DNA of 64,000 nt, from positions 1 through 64,000 of the forward strand of contig NZ_BILX01000014.1 in NCBI RefSeq assembly GCF_004000785.1, given 5' to 3'. The notes beneath the pieces were generated by a model that did no database searches, was not told the DNA's origin, and saw nothing but the letters and a program-made list of their open reading frames with translations. This DNA comes from Paenibacillus ehimensis NBRC 15659. GTDB taxonomy: Bacteria; Bacillota; Bacilli; Paenibacillales; NBRC-103111. The position numbers and the translations under genes were made by a program. Below, piece by piece: positions 44,069 to 54,759 of the stretch (positions within the stretch are counted from its first letter, which is position 1; each line of letters begins with the position of its first letter).

Positions 44069-45577
44069 ATGTCACGATGGAATCTGCGTTTTCACTGGAT
44101 CTGGATCGGCACGCTGGCGCTGATGCTGGCTATTTTCGTGTCGATTGCCGCTTACGGATCGCTCGCCCGGGTTCCTGCAGGCGTCCGGGTCGCGGGCTGG
44201 CCGATCGGAGGCCTCTCCTGGCCCGAGCTCGAACGTCAGCTCGCTGCGAAAACATCGGCGCTGCTGGAGCAAAAGGTCCGCCTGACCGTGACGGGCAGCG
44301 GCAGCGCCGAGCGGACGCTCCGGCAGCTCGGGCTTGAAATTAACAGCCAGGAGCTGCTGACTCAGCTTCAGCCCGTGCGGGAAGGACCGCCGTATAGGCG
44401 GGCAGCCGCCCGCTGGCGGCTTCGGGGAGCCTCGCTTGCGCTGACGCCTGCGCTGTCCGCAGACAAGCTGCGCGCCGCGCTGAGCGAAGCGTTCCCGCAG
44501 GTTTACGCCCGCAAGCCGACCGATGCGAAACGGCTGATCGACGCGAACGATGCCATCCGTTACGTGCCCGAGGTCCGTGTCGAACGAATCGACGAAGGCC
44601 AATTGTTGGGCCGGCTCCAGACGGCGCTGCCGGACTGGGGAGCCATTGCCGCAGTGCCCGAATCCGCAGGCCCGGAGGCCGCGGACCACCAGCTACCGTC
44701 GCCTGCCGCCCTCCCGCTCGACGTTCCGATGCGGACGCAAGAGCCGGCCATGACGGAACAAGCGCTGCGCGCGCAGGGCATTATACGCAAAATCGGCGAG
44801 TTCACGACCGTATCGCCACCCGCCCCTTCCGCCGCCGTCAGCATCGAAGGACGAGTGCACAACGTCCGTTCGACGGCCGCTTCCCTGCAGGATGTGCTGC
44901 TGAAGCCGGGCGAGGTATTCGACTATGCTCCGTTCATCGAGCGGACGGAGAGACAGTTCGGCTTCAAGGAAGCGCCCGTCATCGTAAACGGCAAGCTCGT
45001 TCCCGGCATCGGCGGCGGCATCTGCCAGGTTTCGTCGACGCTGTACAACGCCGTCCTGCGGGCCGGTCTGACCGTCGTCGAGCGGCGGAATCATTCGCTC
45101 CCTGTGAGCTATGTCGCGCTGGGGCAGGACGCCACGTTCGCCACCGGCCACATCAATTTCAAATTCCGCAACTCGACGGACCATTATTTGTTGATCCGTA
45201 CCGCCTCGGACGAGCGCAGCGTCACCGTAAAGCTGTTCGGCCAGACGCCCCCGGACATCAGCTACGAAATCGAGTCGAAGACGCTCGAAACGCTGCCGCC
45301 GCCGGTCAAGTACGTGCTGAATTCGACGCTGCCGAGCGGCAAACAGGAGATCGTCATGCAAGGAAAGCCCGGGTATGTCGTCGAGACATTCCGATATAAG
45401 AAGCAGAACGGCGTCGTCCTTTCGCAGGAAAAAATATCGCGCGACACCTACCACGCCCAGCCGACCGTGATCGCATCCGGCGGCGGCTCCGGAACCCTTG
45501 ACCGCACGGCGCCGCCGCCCGGGGAGTCCCCTGCGCCGCTGATCGAGGACGGCGTCCGGGGGCCGGCCTTCCGTTGA
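44069..45577 (+). CDS. VanW-family protein with PG_binding_4-like and G5-like regions
   Basis: 502 residues: N-terminal membrane anchor (FHWIWIGTLALMLAIFVSIAA), a region at ~30-200 resembling the PG_binding_4 domain often found before VanW (GVRVAGWPIGGLSWPELERQL), the VanW domain at ~270-400 (LKPGEVFDYAPFI, GIGGGICQVSSTLYNAVLRAGL, RRNHSLPVSYV), and a C-terminal G5-like stretch (KQEIVMQGKPGYVVETFRYK) with a Pro/Gly-rich tail. Despite the name, VanW has no proven role in vancomycin resistance; the layout points to cell-wall association outside the membrane. AAAAGGAG lies eight bases before the ATG at 44069. Divergent from ftsE. Confidence 0.9.
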   Translation: MSRWNLRFHWIWIGTLALMLAIFVSIAAYGSLARVPAGVRVAGWPIGGLSWPELERQLAAKTSALLEQKVRLTVTGSGSAERTLRQLGLEINSQELLTQLQPVREGPPYRRAAARWRLRGASLALTPALSADKLRAALSEAFPQVYARKPTDAKRLIDANDAIRYVPEVRVERIDEGQLLGRLQTALPDWGAIAAVPESAGPEAADHQLPSPAALPLDVPMRTQEPAMTEQALRAQGIIRKIGEFTTVSPPAPSAAVSIEGRVHNVRSTAASLQDVLLKPGEVFDYAPFIERTERQFGFKEAPVIVNGKLVPGIGGGICQVSSTLYNAVLRAGLTVVERRNHSLPVSYVALGQDATFATGHINFKFRNSTDHYLLIRTASDERSVTVKLFGQTPPDISYEIESKTLETLPPPVKYVLNSTLPSGKQEIVMQGKPGYVVETFRYKKQNGVVLSQEKISRDTYHAQPTVIASGGGSGTLDRTAPPPGESPAPLIEDGVRGPAFR

Positions 45578-45595
45578 GCGGGCCCGGACATGAGA

Positions 45596-45655
45596 AACCC
45601 CCAGCCCGTCTGAAGGCGTGCGGCTGATGCAGCCGCCCTTCTTCGGGAGGGGGTT
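45596..45655. terminator. long hairpin, probable two-way terminator between VanW gene and argH
   Basis: A composite hairpin of some 60 bases with co-linear pairings: AACCCCC/GGGGGTT, CCCG/CGGG, GAAGG/CCTTC and GCGGCTG/CAGCCGC around an ATG loop. It lies exactly between the converging stops (45577 and 45662). The minus-strand side ends in TTTCT, the plus side in a weak T content, so termination of argH is better supported. Confidence 0.6.
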
Positions 45656-45661
45656 CTGGAC

Positions 45662-47077
45662 TTATCTGCTTTTCGCGAAATATTCCTCGAACCAAGCCGA
45701 CGAGCCGGCCAGAACGGTTTCCGCCCGTTCGATCGCTTGACTTACCTGGGCCGCGGCGGTGCCGCCGTAGACGTTGCGGGCGTTGACGACACTCTCCGGC
45801 TGCAGCACCTCGTAAATGTCCTGATCGAACTGCTTGGAAAATTGGTGGAATTCCTCCAATTTTAGGTCGAGCAAATATTTTTGGTTTTGGATACAGTAAA
45901 GTACGGTTTTGCCGATGACTTCGTGCGCTTGGCGGAATGGCATTCCCTTATTCACCAAGTAGTCCGCGATATCCGTCGCATTGGAGAAGTCCTGATTGAC
46001 GGCCTGGCGCATCCGATCCTTATTCACCTTCATCGTGCTAATCATCGGCGCGAACAATTGCAGCGCGCCCTGCAGCGTACGGACCGTATCGAACATGCCT
46101 TCTTTGTCTTCCTGCATGTCCTTGTTATAAGCGAGCGGCAGCGACTTCAGCACGGTCAGGAGACCGAACAGATTGCCGTAGACACGGCCCGTCTTCCCGC
46201 GCACAAGCTCGGCGACATCCGGATTTTTCTTCTGCGGCATAATGCTGCTGCCGGTACAGAAGGCGTCATCCAGCTCGATGAACCGGAACTCCGTGCTGGA
46301 CCACAGCACGAACTCCTCGCTGAGGCGCGAGAGGTGCATCATGATCATTGACGCGTTCGACAGAAACTCCAGAATGAAATCGCGGTCGCTCACCGCGTCG
46401 AGCGAGTTCTCGTACACGCCCTCGAAGCCGAGCTGCTGCGCCACGAAATGACGGTCGATCGGGAACGTCGTCCCGGCCAGCGCCCCGGCGCCCAGCGGCA
46501 GCACGTTCACGCGCTTGTAGCTGTCCTGCAGACGCTCGATGTCGCGTTGAAACATCGACACGTACGCCATCAAATGATGGGCGAACAAAATCGGCTGCGC
46601 CCGCTGCAAATGCGTGTAGCCCGGCACGATCGTGTCGAGGTTGGCCTTCGCTTGTCCGATCAGCGCTTCCTGCACCTTGTTCAGCAGACCGACAAATTCC
46701 ACGACCCGCTTGCGCAGCCACAAATGCATATCCGTGGCCACCTGATCGTTGCGGCTGCGTCCGGTATGCAGCTTGCCTCCGACCGGGCCCACCTCGTCGA
46801 TCAGCGCCTTCTCGATGTTCATATGAATGTCTTCGTCGCTGATGGAAAATTCCATTTCGCCCCGGCGAATCACATTCTGCACCTTCAGCAAACCGTCCTT
46901 GATTTTCTCCACGTCGTCTGCCGGAAGGATGCCGCATTTGCCCAGCATGGTCACATGCGCCAAGCTGCCCTGAATGTCCTCCTCGGCCAGTTCCTTGTCG
47001 AACAGGATTGACGCCGTATATTCTTCGACCAGTTGGTCCGTCTTTTTCGTAAACCGTCCGCCCCACAGCTTGGACAT
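45662..47077 (-). CDS. argH: argininosuccinate lyase
   Basis: 471 residues, full length. Last step of arginine synthesis: argininosuccinate to arginine plus fumarate. N-terminal [12 protein letters not shown], the [12 protein letters not shown] segment, THLQRAQPI, and the superfamily signature [12 protein letters not shown] holding the catalytic serine. Last gene of the arg cluster. Confidence 0.98.
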   Translation of the reverse strand: MSKLWGGRFTKKTDQLVEEYTASILFDKELAEEDIQGSLAHVTMLGKCGILPADDVEKIKDGLLKVQNVIRRGEMEFSISDEDIHMNIEKALIDEVGPVGGKLHTGRSRNDQVATDMHLWLRKRVVEFVGLLNKVQEALIGQAKANLDTIVPGYTHLQRAQPILFAHHLMAYVSMFQRDIERLQDSYKRVNVLPLGAGALAGTTFPIDRHFVAQQLGFEGVYENSLDAVSDRDFILEFLSNASMIMMHLSRLSEEFVLWSSTEFRFIELDDAFCTGSSIMPQKKNPDVAELVRGKTGRVYGNLFGLLTVLKSLPLAYNKDMQEDKEGMFDTVRTLQGALQLFAPMISTMKVNKDRMRQAVNQDFSNATDIADYLVNKGMPFRQAHEVIGKTVLYCIQNQKYLLDLKLEEFHQFSKQFDQDIYEVLQPESVVNARNVYGGTAAAQVSQAIERAETVLAGSSAWFEEYFAKSR

Positions 47078-47135
47078 ATCAGCGTCCCCCTTTTCTTATA
47101 TCGTATGCACCGAATGAGTGCTGCCCGGTATACAC

Positions 47136-47173
47136 AGCCTTAGGGCTTCCCGCTGACGGAAAACCCTAAGGCT
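47136..47173 (-). repeat. perfect inverted repeat between argG and argH
   Basis: AGCCTTAGGG and CCCTAAGGCT, ten perfect pairs, with an inner TTCC/GGAA pairing and a 7-base loop. No T-run on either strand, so it is not a standard terminator. It may block RNA decay or mark an RNA processing point between the two coding regions. Confidence 0.6.
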
Positions 47174-47219
47174 CGAAGTGTTACAGGCTGACAGATGGCT
47201 GGCTTCCCGCCTGCCGCAT

Positions 47220-48458
<1,239 letters not shown>

Positions 48459-48497
48459 GTGGTTCCCGCTCTCCTTTAATTGTAAGCTTTCCGAATA

Positions 48498-49454
48498 TTA
48501 CAAGATCGCTGCCATAACTGCCTTTTGCGCATGCAGCCGGTTTTCCGCCTGATCGAAGATGACGGAATTGGGACCGTCGATGACCCCTTCGGACACTTCT
48601 TCTCCGCGGTGCGCCGGCAGACAGTGCATGAACAAGAAATCTTTTTTCGCATATTTCACGAGCTCGTCGTTGACCTGATAGTTTTTGAACGCGATTTCCC
48701 GTTCCTTCTGCTCCGCCTCGAAGCCCATGCTGGCCCACACGTCCGTATAAATGACGTCCGCATCCGCCACCGCTTCTTTCGGGTCGGCTCCCACATGAAT
48801 GGTCGCCCCCGTTTTGGCAGCACTTTCACTGCATTGACGCAGCACTTCGCCGTCCGGCTCGTAGCCCTCCGGCGTCGCGACGGCGAAATTGACGCCGAGC
48901 TTGGCCGCGCCCATCAATAAGGAGTGTACCATATTATTCCCGTCGCCGATATAGGCCACTTTCAGCCCTTGCAGACGGCCTTTTTTCTCATAAATCGTCT
49001 GGTAATCCGCCAGCGCCTGGCACGGATGGGACAAATCCGTCAGCCCGTTGATCACCGGTACCGTTGCCGCCCGCGCCAGCTCGATGACCGTGCGGTGCGC
49101 GAAGGTGCGGATCATGATGCCGTCCAAATAACGCGACAGCGTCTGCGCCGTATCATGAATCGATTCGCCGCGGCCGATTTGCAGATCGTTCTTGCTGAGG
49201 AACAGCGCATGCCCCCCAAGCTGATACATCCCTACCTCAAACGATACCCGCGTCCGCGTCGACGATTTTTCGAAAATCATACCCAGCGTCTTCCCTTTGA
49301 GCGGCTGGTACGCTTCACCTGCTTTATTTTTTCTTTTGAGCTCGACCGCGAGCTCGATCAAATATTGAATCTCTTCCGGCGCATAGTCGACCAAGCCGAT
49401 AAAATCCCGCCCTCTGAGCTGAACCGCCAAATCTTGTTGTGCCGTTCCCGCCAT
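48498..49454 (-). CDS. argF: ornithine carbamoyltransferase
   Basis: 318 residues. Makes citrulline from ornithine and carbamoyl phosphate. The carbamoyl phosphate loop EKSSTRTRVSFE, the FLSKNDLQIGRGE segment, HPCQALADYQT and the ornithine-binding HCLPAHRGEEVSE are all present. AAAGGAG site before the ATG. Confidence 0.98.
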   Translation of the reverse strand: MAGTAQQDLAVQLRGRDFIGLVDYAPEEIQYLIELAVELKRKNKAGEAYQPLKGKTLGMIFEKSSTRTRVSFEVGMYQLGGHALFLSKNDLQIGRGESIHDTAQTLSRYLDGIMIRTFAHRTVIELARAATVPVINGLTDLSHPCQALADYQTIYEKKGRLQGLKVAYIGDGNNMVHSLLMGAAKLGVNFAVATPEGYEPDGEVLRQCSESAAKTGATIHVGADPKEAVADADVIYTDVWASMGFEAEQKEREIAFKNYQVNDELVKYAKKDFLFMHCLPAHRGEEVSEGVIDGPNSVIFDQAENRLHAQKAVMAAIL

Positions 49455-49491
49455 GGATGTCTCTCCTTTCGGTATGCGTTTCTTTGTCAGC

Positions 49492-50682
49492 CTATACGGC
49501 GGCTGCGGCCTTCTTTGCGAGCACGCTGCAAATCGTCTCCAGCCCGCGATCCAAATCGTCCTTCGAGATCAGCAAGCTCGGCGCCAAGCGGATCACGTTC
49601 GGACCAGCCGGCACGACTAGCACGCCCTGCGCGTGAATTTCCGCGATCAGCTCCGCCGACGGCACGGTCAAACCGATGCCGATCAGCAGCCCGAGCCCGC
49701 GGATTTGTCCTACCAGCGGATTGTCCGCCAGCTTCGTTTTCAGCTCGCTCATAATGTAGCCGCCCAGCTCCGCCGCGCGCTCCGGAAGCTTCTCCGCCAG
49801 CATCGTCTCCACGGTCGCAATGCCCGCGGCGGTAGACAAATAGTTCCCGCCGAACGTGGAGCCGTGGCTTCCGGCCGTGAACGCTTCGCGCAGCTTCGCT
49901 TTACCGAGCAGCGCGCCGATCGGCATGCCGCTGCCCAGCCCTTTGGCCAGTGTAAACAAATCCGGCTCGATGCCGTAATGCTCATACGCAAACAGCTTGC
50001 CCGTACGCCCCATACCGGTCTGGATCTCGTCCAGGATAAGCAGCAGCCCGTGCTGCTTGCACAGCTCCGCCACCCGTTTCACGAACGCAGGGTCCGCCGG
50101 ATTGACGCCGCCTTCGCCCTGCACCAGCTCGAGCATAATCGCGCACGTCCGGTCGCCGATCAGCTTCTCTAAAGCGTCCGCATCGTTGTACGGCGCGTAC
50201 ACGAAGCCTTCCGGCAGCGGCGCGAAGCCCTCTTTCACTTTATCCTGTCCCGTTGCCGTCAGCGTAGCCAGCGTCCGGCCGTGGAACGACATGTCGAAGG
50301 TAATGATCTCGTAGCGCTGCGGCTGGCCGAGCACCTTGTTGTAATAGCGCCGCGCCAGCTTGATCGCCGCTTCGTTCGCCTCCGCTCCGCTGTTGCAGAA
50401 AAACACCGCATCGGCGCAGCTGTTGTCCACGAGAAGCTGAGCCAGCTTCTCCTGGTTCGGAATGTGAAACAGGTTGCTCGTATGCCAGAGCGTGTCGACC
50501 TGCTCCTTCAGCCGTTCGGTCACCTGCTTGGGCGCATGCCCGAGGTTCGTCACCGCCAGCCCGCACATCAAATCCAGATACTCCTTGCCATGCTCATCCC
50601 ACAGACGGCTGCCGTCCCCCTTCACAAACGTAAAAGGATACCGTGCGTAGTTCGGAAACAATGCGCTTTGAGCCTCTCCCAT
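49492..50682 (-). CDS. argD: acetylornithine aminotransferase
   Basis: 396 residues, PLP-dependent class III aminotransferase converting N-acetylglutamate semialdehyde to N-acetylornithine. FFCNSGAEANEAAIKLAR, GRTLATLTATGQ, LILDEIQTGMGRTG, and the PLP lysine in LFTLAKGLGSGMPIGA. The ATG at 50682 (MGEAQSALF) has AAGGAG eight bases upstream; a TTG at 50709 opens the same frame but lies in front of that site. Confidence 0.97.
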   Translation of the reverse strand: MGEAQSALFPNYARYPFTFVKGDGSRLWDEHGKEYLDLMCGLAVTNLGHAPKQVTERLKEQVDTLWHTSNLFHIPNQEKLAQLLVDNSCADAVFFCNSGAEANEAAIKLARRYYNKVLGQPQRYEIITFDMSFHGRTLATLTATGQDKVKEGFAPLPEGFVYAPYNDADALEKLIGDRTCAIMLELVQGEGGVNPADPAFVKRVAELCKQHGLLLILDEIQTGMGRTGKLFAYEHYGIEPDLFTLAKGLGSGMPIGALLGKAKLREAFTAGSHGSTFGGNYLSTAAGIATVETMLAEKLPERAAELGGYIMSELKTKLADNPLVGQIRGLGLLIGIGLTVPSAELIAEIHAQGVLVVPAGPNVIRLAPSLLISKDDLDRGLETICSVLAKKAAAAV

Positions 50683-50727
50683 GTCGTTCACTCCTTTGTC
50701 TCGGATCAATTTTAGAATGAATACGAT

Positions 50728-51519
50728 TTATTCCTTCACAATGCGGGTACCGATGCCGCCGTTCTTCAGCGCCCGGCTGAGCACTTCCGGCTCGGCGCCG
50801 TTAACGATGACAACTTCGCGCACCTTGCCTTGAATACACTGTACCGCCGCACGTACTTTCGGAATCATGCCGCCGTAAATTTCGCCGCTGGCGATCATTT
50901 CGTCGATCTGGCGAACGGTGACTGAAGGCAGAACCCGCTTCTCGCCGTCCACTGTCTTCATAATACCGGGCACGTCCGTCACGACGATCATCCGCTCCAC
51001 GCCCAGATGCGATGCGACGGCACCGGCCGCCGTATCGGCGTTGATGTTGTAGCGTTGACCGCCATCGGCTCCGATGCCGACCGGCGCGATGACGGGGATG
51101 TAGCCCATCGCTACGATGCCCTGCACGAGCTCCGCATTCACCTGCGTTACGTCGCCGACAAGCCCGATCTCGTGCGCGTTCGCCACCGGCGCTGCCTCGA
51201 TCAGGTGTCCGTCGACACCGGACAAGCCGAGCGCTTTCGCCCCGGAAAGCTGGATCTTGCGGACAATTTCTTTGTTAATTTGTCCAGCCAGCACCATTTC
51301 GACCACATCGAGGACGGCTTCGTTCGTTTTGCGAAGGCCGTTCACGAATTCGGATTCAATGCCCAGCTTGCCGAGCGTATCCGAGATCGCCGGACCGCCG
51401 CCGTGCACGATGACGGGAATGATGCCTTCCGCCTGCAGCCGCCTCAAATCGTCGAAAAAAAGCTTTGGCAGCGCCGCAAGCGTACTGCCGCCGCATTTCA
51501 TCACAAAACAATTGCTCAT
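50728..51519 (-). CDS. argB: acetylglutamate kinase
   Basis: 263 residues of the amino acid kinase family. FVMKCGGSTLAAL (phosphate-binding glycine pair), VIVHGGGPAISDTL and the aspartate in ADTAAGAVASHL are visible. Phosphorylates N-acetylglutamate in the second step of the pathway. 87 bases after argJ, 45 bases before argD. Confidence 0.97.
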   Translation of the reverse strand: MSNCFVMKCGGSTLAALPKLFFDDLRRLQAEGIIPVIVHGGGPAISDTLGKLGIESEFVNGLRKTNEAVLDVVEMVLAGQINKEIVRKIQLSGAKALGLSGVDGHLIEAAPVANAHEIGLVGDVTQVNAELVQGIVAMGYIPVIAPVGIGADGGQRYNINADTAAGAVASHLGVERMIVVTDVPGIMKTVDGEKRVLPSVTVRQIDEMIASGEIYGGMIPKVRAAVQCIQGKVREVVIVNGAEPEVLSRALKNGGIGTRIVKE

Positions 51520-51606
51520 CCGAACCGTTCCCCTTTATCGTTTCACCGGTCTGCAACACGGGGGTTGCGGGTGGTTTGTTTTCACCTTATATTCCCGAGC
51601 TTCAAG

Positions 51607-52839
51607 CTACGTCCGGTACGCCGCGTTGATTCGCACGTAATCATAGGTCAAATCGCAGCCCCAAGCCGTCGCCGACGCTTCGCCCATATGCAGGTCGACA
51701 TGAATAAGCACGAAATCGCCTTTCAGGTATTCCGCAGCCCGCTCCTCATCGAACTTCACCGGACGCGATTGCTCCAGCACGACGATATCGCCGAGGCGGA
51801 TATCGACGGTTTCCGTCTTCACCGGATACCCTGCGCGGCCGACCGCCGCAATGATGCGCCCCCAGTTAGCGTCTGCGCCGAAGCAAGCCGATTTCACCAG
51901 GCTCGAGCCGATGACCGTCTTCGCAATGGCCCGTGCCGCTTCACGCGACTCCGCGTTCGCCACCGTGACCTCGATCAGCTTCGTCGCCCCTTCGCCGTCC
52001 CGCGCGATCGCCTTGGCCAAATACTCGCCCACATGATTGAACGCGGCCTTAAACGCAGCCCAATCCGCATGCTCCGGCGTCAAGCGCTCATTCTCCGCCA
52101 GTCCGCTTGCCATGACGACGACCATGTCGTTCGTGCTCGTATCGCCGTCGACGGTAATCATGTTGAAGGTCGAATCGGTGACGTCGTTCAGCAGCTTTTG
52201 CAGCTCGGCGCTCTCGATGTTCGCGTCGGTCGTCATAAACCCGAGCATCGTCGCCATGTTCGGATGGATCATGCCCGATCCCTTCGCCGCCCCGGCAATG
52301 TGCACGGTACGCCCGCCGACCGTCACGCGAACGCAAATTTCTTTTTTGACCAGATCGGTCGTTAAAATCGCCTGGCAGAAATCGTCCCCGCCGTCCGCGC
52401 TTACAGCGGCCGGAAGCTTCTCGATGCCCCCGAGCACCTTCGGCATCGGCAGCAGCTCGCCGATCACGCCCGTGGACGTCACGCCAACCAGATGCTCGGC
52501 TACGCCGAACGCTTTGGCTCCCGCCGCACGCATCGCGCGCGCATCATCTTCGCCCTGCTTGCCCGTGCAGGCATTGGCGTTGCCGCTGTTCACCAGCATC
52601 GCCTGCAGCTTGCCGCCCTGCGCAATGCTCTCTTGCGTCACCTTTAGGGGAGCCGCCTGGAACTGGTTCAGCGTATAGACGCCTGCCGCTTCTGCGGGAA
52701 CCTCGCACACAATGGCGCCGAGATCGTGGCGCTCCGTTTTTTTCAATCCGCAGTGCAGTCCTCCCGCACGAAACCCTTTGGGCGTCGTCACGGAGCCCTC
52801 CGGCACTACCGTAAACGCATCGTTAACTTTTATCGCCAT
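51607..52839 (-). CDS. argJ: bifunctional ornithine acetyltransferase / N-acetylglutamate synthase
   Basis: 410 residues. Recycles the acetyl group from acetylornithine to glutamate, making the pathway cyclic. The self-cleavage site is present (KGSGMIHPNMATMLGF, cut before the second Thr in the family), giving two chains, and VNSGNANACTGKQG and GVTSTGVIG are typical. The ATG at 52839 (MAIKVNDAF) is chosen; codons further upstream overlap argC and lack conservation. 25 bases after argC. Confidence 0.97.
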   Translation of the reverse strand: MAIKVNDAFTVVPEGSVTTPKGFRAGGLHCGLKKTERHDLGAIVCEVPAEAAGVYTLNQFQAAPLKVTQESIAQGGKLQAMLVNSGNANACTGKQGEDDARAMRAAGAKAFGVAEHLVGVTSTGVIGELLPMPKVLGGIEKLPAAVSADGGDDFCQAILTTDLVKKEICVRVTVGGRTVHIAGAAKGSGMIHPNMATMLGFMTTDANIESAELQKLLNDVTDSTFNMITVDGDTSTNDMVVVMASGLAENERLTPEHADWAAFKAAFNHVGEYLAKAIARDGEGATKLIEVTVANAESREAARAIAKTVIGSSLVKSACFGADANWGRIIAAVGRAGYPVKTETVDIRLGDIVVLEQSRPVKFDEERAAEYLKGDFVLIHVDLHMGEASATAWGCDLTYDYVRINAAYRT

Positions 52840-52864
52840 CGCTTTCTTCACCCGTTCCCTTACG

Positions 52865-53914
52865 TTATGGATATACCGGAGTGAAAGCGAGACCCGTCGC
52901 TTCATCCCAGCCCATCATCAAATTCAAGTTTTGAACGGCTTGCCCGGCCGCACCTTTAACTACATTATCAATAACCGACACAATCGTCAGACGCCCCGTG
53001 CGCGAATCAAGCGACAGCCCGATATCGCAGTAGTTCGAGCCCCAGACTTCCTTCGTCGCCGGGTATTTCCCCTTCTCCCGAAGGCGCACGAACTTGCGTC
53101 CCTCATAATATTGACGGTACAGCTCGCGAATATCGTCCTCGCTTCGCGGGCTTTTGAGATTCACATAAATCGTGGATAATATGCCGCGCGTCATCGGCAC
53201 CAAATGCGTTGTGAACGTCATCACGACTTCTTCCCCGGCAAGCCGGCTGAGCGCCTGCTCGATCTCCGGCGTATGCTGGTGCTTGTTCACTTTATAAGCC
53301 AAGAAGTTTTCGTTGATCTCCGAGTAGTGCACGAGCAGGCTGAGACCGCGTCCCGCGCCCGATACGCCCGACTTGGCGTCCGCGATGATCGACTTCGGAT
53401 CGATCCAACCGCTTGCGGCAAGCGGCGCCAGACCAAGCAGCGTGGCCGTCGGATAGCAGCCCGGGTTGGAAATGAAATCCTTGCCCCGCACTTCTTCCCC
53501 GAACACCTCGCACAGCCCGTAAACGGCTCTCTTCAAATATTCCGGATCGGCCGGTTTATGTTTATACCACGTCTCGTATACGTCGCCCGATTGAAGGCGG
53601 AAATCGCCCGAAATATCGATGACCTTCAGCCCGGCATCCAGCAGCTTCGGCGACAGCTCGGTGCTGACCCCATGCGGCGTTGCCAGGAAGACGACATCCG
53701 CTTTGCCTCGGATCAGCTCGACATCGACAGCATCCAGCCGGTCCGTCAAAATTTGGTTCAAATGCGGATAACCGTCCGCAATCGGCGCTCCGGCGCTTGA
53801 GGAGGAAATTACCGAGGTAATCTCCACATTCGGATGCGCCAGCAACAGCCGGATCAGCTCCACGCCGCCGTAGCCGGTTGACCCGACGATCGCCGCTCTT
53901 AATTTCGTAGTCAT
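52865..53914 (-). CDS. argC: N-acetyl-gamma-glutamyl-phosphate reductase
   Basis: 349 residues. NADPH-dependent reduction in the third step. Rossmann start AAIVGSTGYGGVELIRLL and catalytic cysteine in ISNPGCYPTATLLGL, with the usual KSGVSGAGR. The ATG at 53914 has GGAGGG nine to ten bases upstream, right after the promoter, so upstream codons are excluded. First gene of argCJBDFGH. Confidence 0.98.
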   Translation of the reverse strand: MTTKLRAAIVGSTGYGGVELIRLLLAHPNVEITSVISSSSAGAPIADGYPHLNQILTDRLDAVDVELIRGKADVVFLATPHGVSTELSPKLLDAGLKVIDISGDFRLQSGDVYETWYKHKPADPEYLKRAVYGLCEVFGEEVRGKDFISNPGCYPTATLLGLAPLAASGWIDPKSIIADAKSGVSGAGRGLSLLVHYSEINENFLAYKVNKHQHTPEIEQALSRLAGEEVVMTFTTHLVPMTRGILSTIYVNLKSPRSEDDIRELYRQYYEGRKFVRLREKGKYPATKEVWGSNYCDIGLSLDSRTGRLTIVSVIDNVVKGAAGQAVQNLNLMMGWDEATGLAFTPVYP

Positions 53915-53939
53915 ATTCCGTCCCTCCACTTGCAAACTA

Positions 53940-53974
53940 TGTATTATTATACATTCGGAAGCATAATAATTCAA
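53940..53974 (-). promoter_or_regulatory. argC promoter overlapping an ARG-box-like palindrome
   Basis: Minus strand: TTGAAT (53969-53974) and TATAAT (53946-53951), 17-base spacer. The -10 lies within the palindrome TGTATAATAATACA (53940-53953), close to the TGAATN4ATTCA core of arginine repressor boxes; a degenerate half-match (TGAATTATTATGC) covers the -35. Repression by an AhrC/ArgR-type protein with arginine is expected. Confidence 0.7.
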
Positions 53975-54128
53975 CGAAATTTTTCCCTGATGCAGCGCCC
54001 GAGCCCACTGTCCGCCCGAGGAAAAGTTTGCTGCAACCAAGCGTTTTCATCGCATCCGTGCGAGACATTGCTCCCCCAACGTATCTTACCCGGTATGACA
54101 GGCAAGCGTATGTCTATCCCGGACCATC

Positions 54129-54157
54129 TTGAACTGAAGCTTCCCCCATGATAAAAT
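54129..54157 (+). promoter_or_regulatory. sigma-A promoter of the MpsC-domain gene
   Basis: TTGAAC (54129-54134) and TAAAAT (54152-54157), 17-base spacer, 40 bases before the start codon. Confidence 0.65.
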
Positions 54158-54197
54158 TTATGAAGCAAAAACGTCGCCGTAAACGGAGTTGTTCCGA

Positions 54198-54557
54198 ATG
54201 AACAAAGTAGAGGCCGAATTCGGCAATTTGGTGAAAGCGTTTCGCAAACGCCATATGGGCAAAGGCCCTCGGGAGATACGCACGACGTTCTGCAAGCATT
54301 GGGCCATCTGCGAGATGGAGGGCAATCTGTCCCCCGTCGAAAAATTCATCGCTTCCGCCGCCGACGGCAAGCAGGCGCTGCGTTCGGCACGTACCGAGAT
54401 GGTCAAGGAAATGTACCGCTTGCACCGGCCGGTAGAAATGGAAGAGCTGCTCGGCGCGAACTTCGTCGATCTGTTCGTGGATATCGACCTCGATAAAGAT
54501 ATCGGCATGAGCATTTTTGTTTTTGATGAAAATATCGAGAAGAAATTCAGTATGTAG
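54198..54557 (+). CDS. DUF2294 (MpsC-domain) protein
   Basis: 119 residues, soluble: EAEFGNLVKAFRKRHMGKGP, TTFCKHWAICEMEGNLSPVEKF, ARTEMVKEMYRLHRP, LLGANFVDLFVDIDLDKDIG and a final VFDENIEKKF. This is the complete DUF2294 domain, annotated as MpsC, linked with sodium/bicarbonate-dependent membrane-potential systems. No mpsA or mpsB is in the window, so its partner is unclear. The ATG at 54198 has GGAG about nine bases upstream. Confidence 0.85.
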   Translation: MNKVEAEFGNLVKAFRKRHMGKGPREIRTTFCKHWAICEMEGNLSPVEKFIASAADGKQALRSARTEMVKEMYRLHRPVEMEELLGANFVDLFVDIDLDKDIGMSIFVFDENIEKKFSM

Positions 54558-54702
54558 CAAATTTGTGCAGCAAGCGGACGGGACGGATTTCCTCCGCACT
54601 TCCAATTGCATAATGTGCCGTTGGCACTTGGCAGCGAACCTGCTCAAGACTAACCGCCGCAACAGATCCGCTCTCGTCTTCCGCAACCGTTCGGAAATTG
54701 GG

Positions 54703-54726
54703 AGCTGCATCTGTGCGGCTTTTTTT
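54703..54726 (+). terminator. terminator hairpin just upstream of the molybdoenzyme gene
   Basis: AGCTGCA/TGCGGCT stem with a 4-base loop followed by seven T. It is 146 bases after the MpsC-domain stop and about 34 bases before the molybdoenzyme start, so it may end the first transcript or act as an attenuator in the leader of the second gene. Confidence 0.75.
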
Positions 54727-54759
54727 ATCCCATTTTCACGAAAAGGTGGTCTTCTTTCT

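Noticed and set aside
44069-45577. VanW protein as a vancomycin resistance gene
   Set aside because: No vanHAX or vanRS genes are nearby, and VanW-domain proteins are widespread in Firmicutes without proven resistance function.
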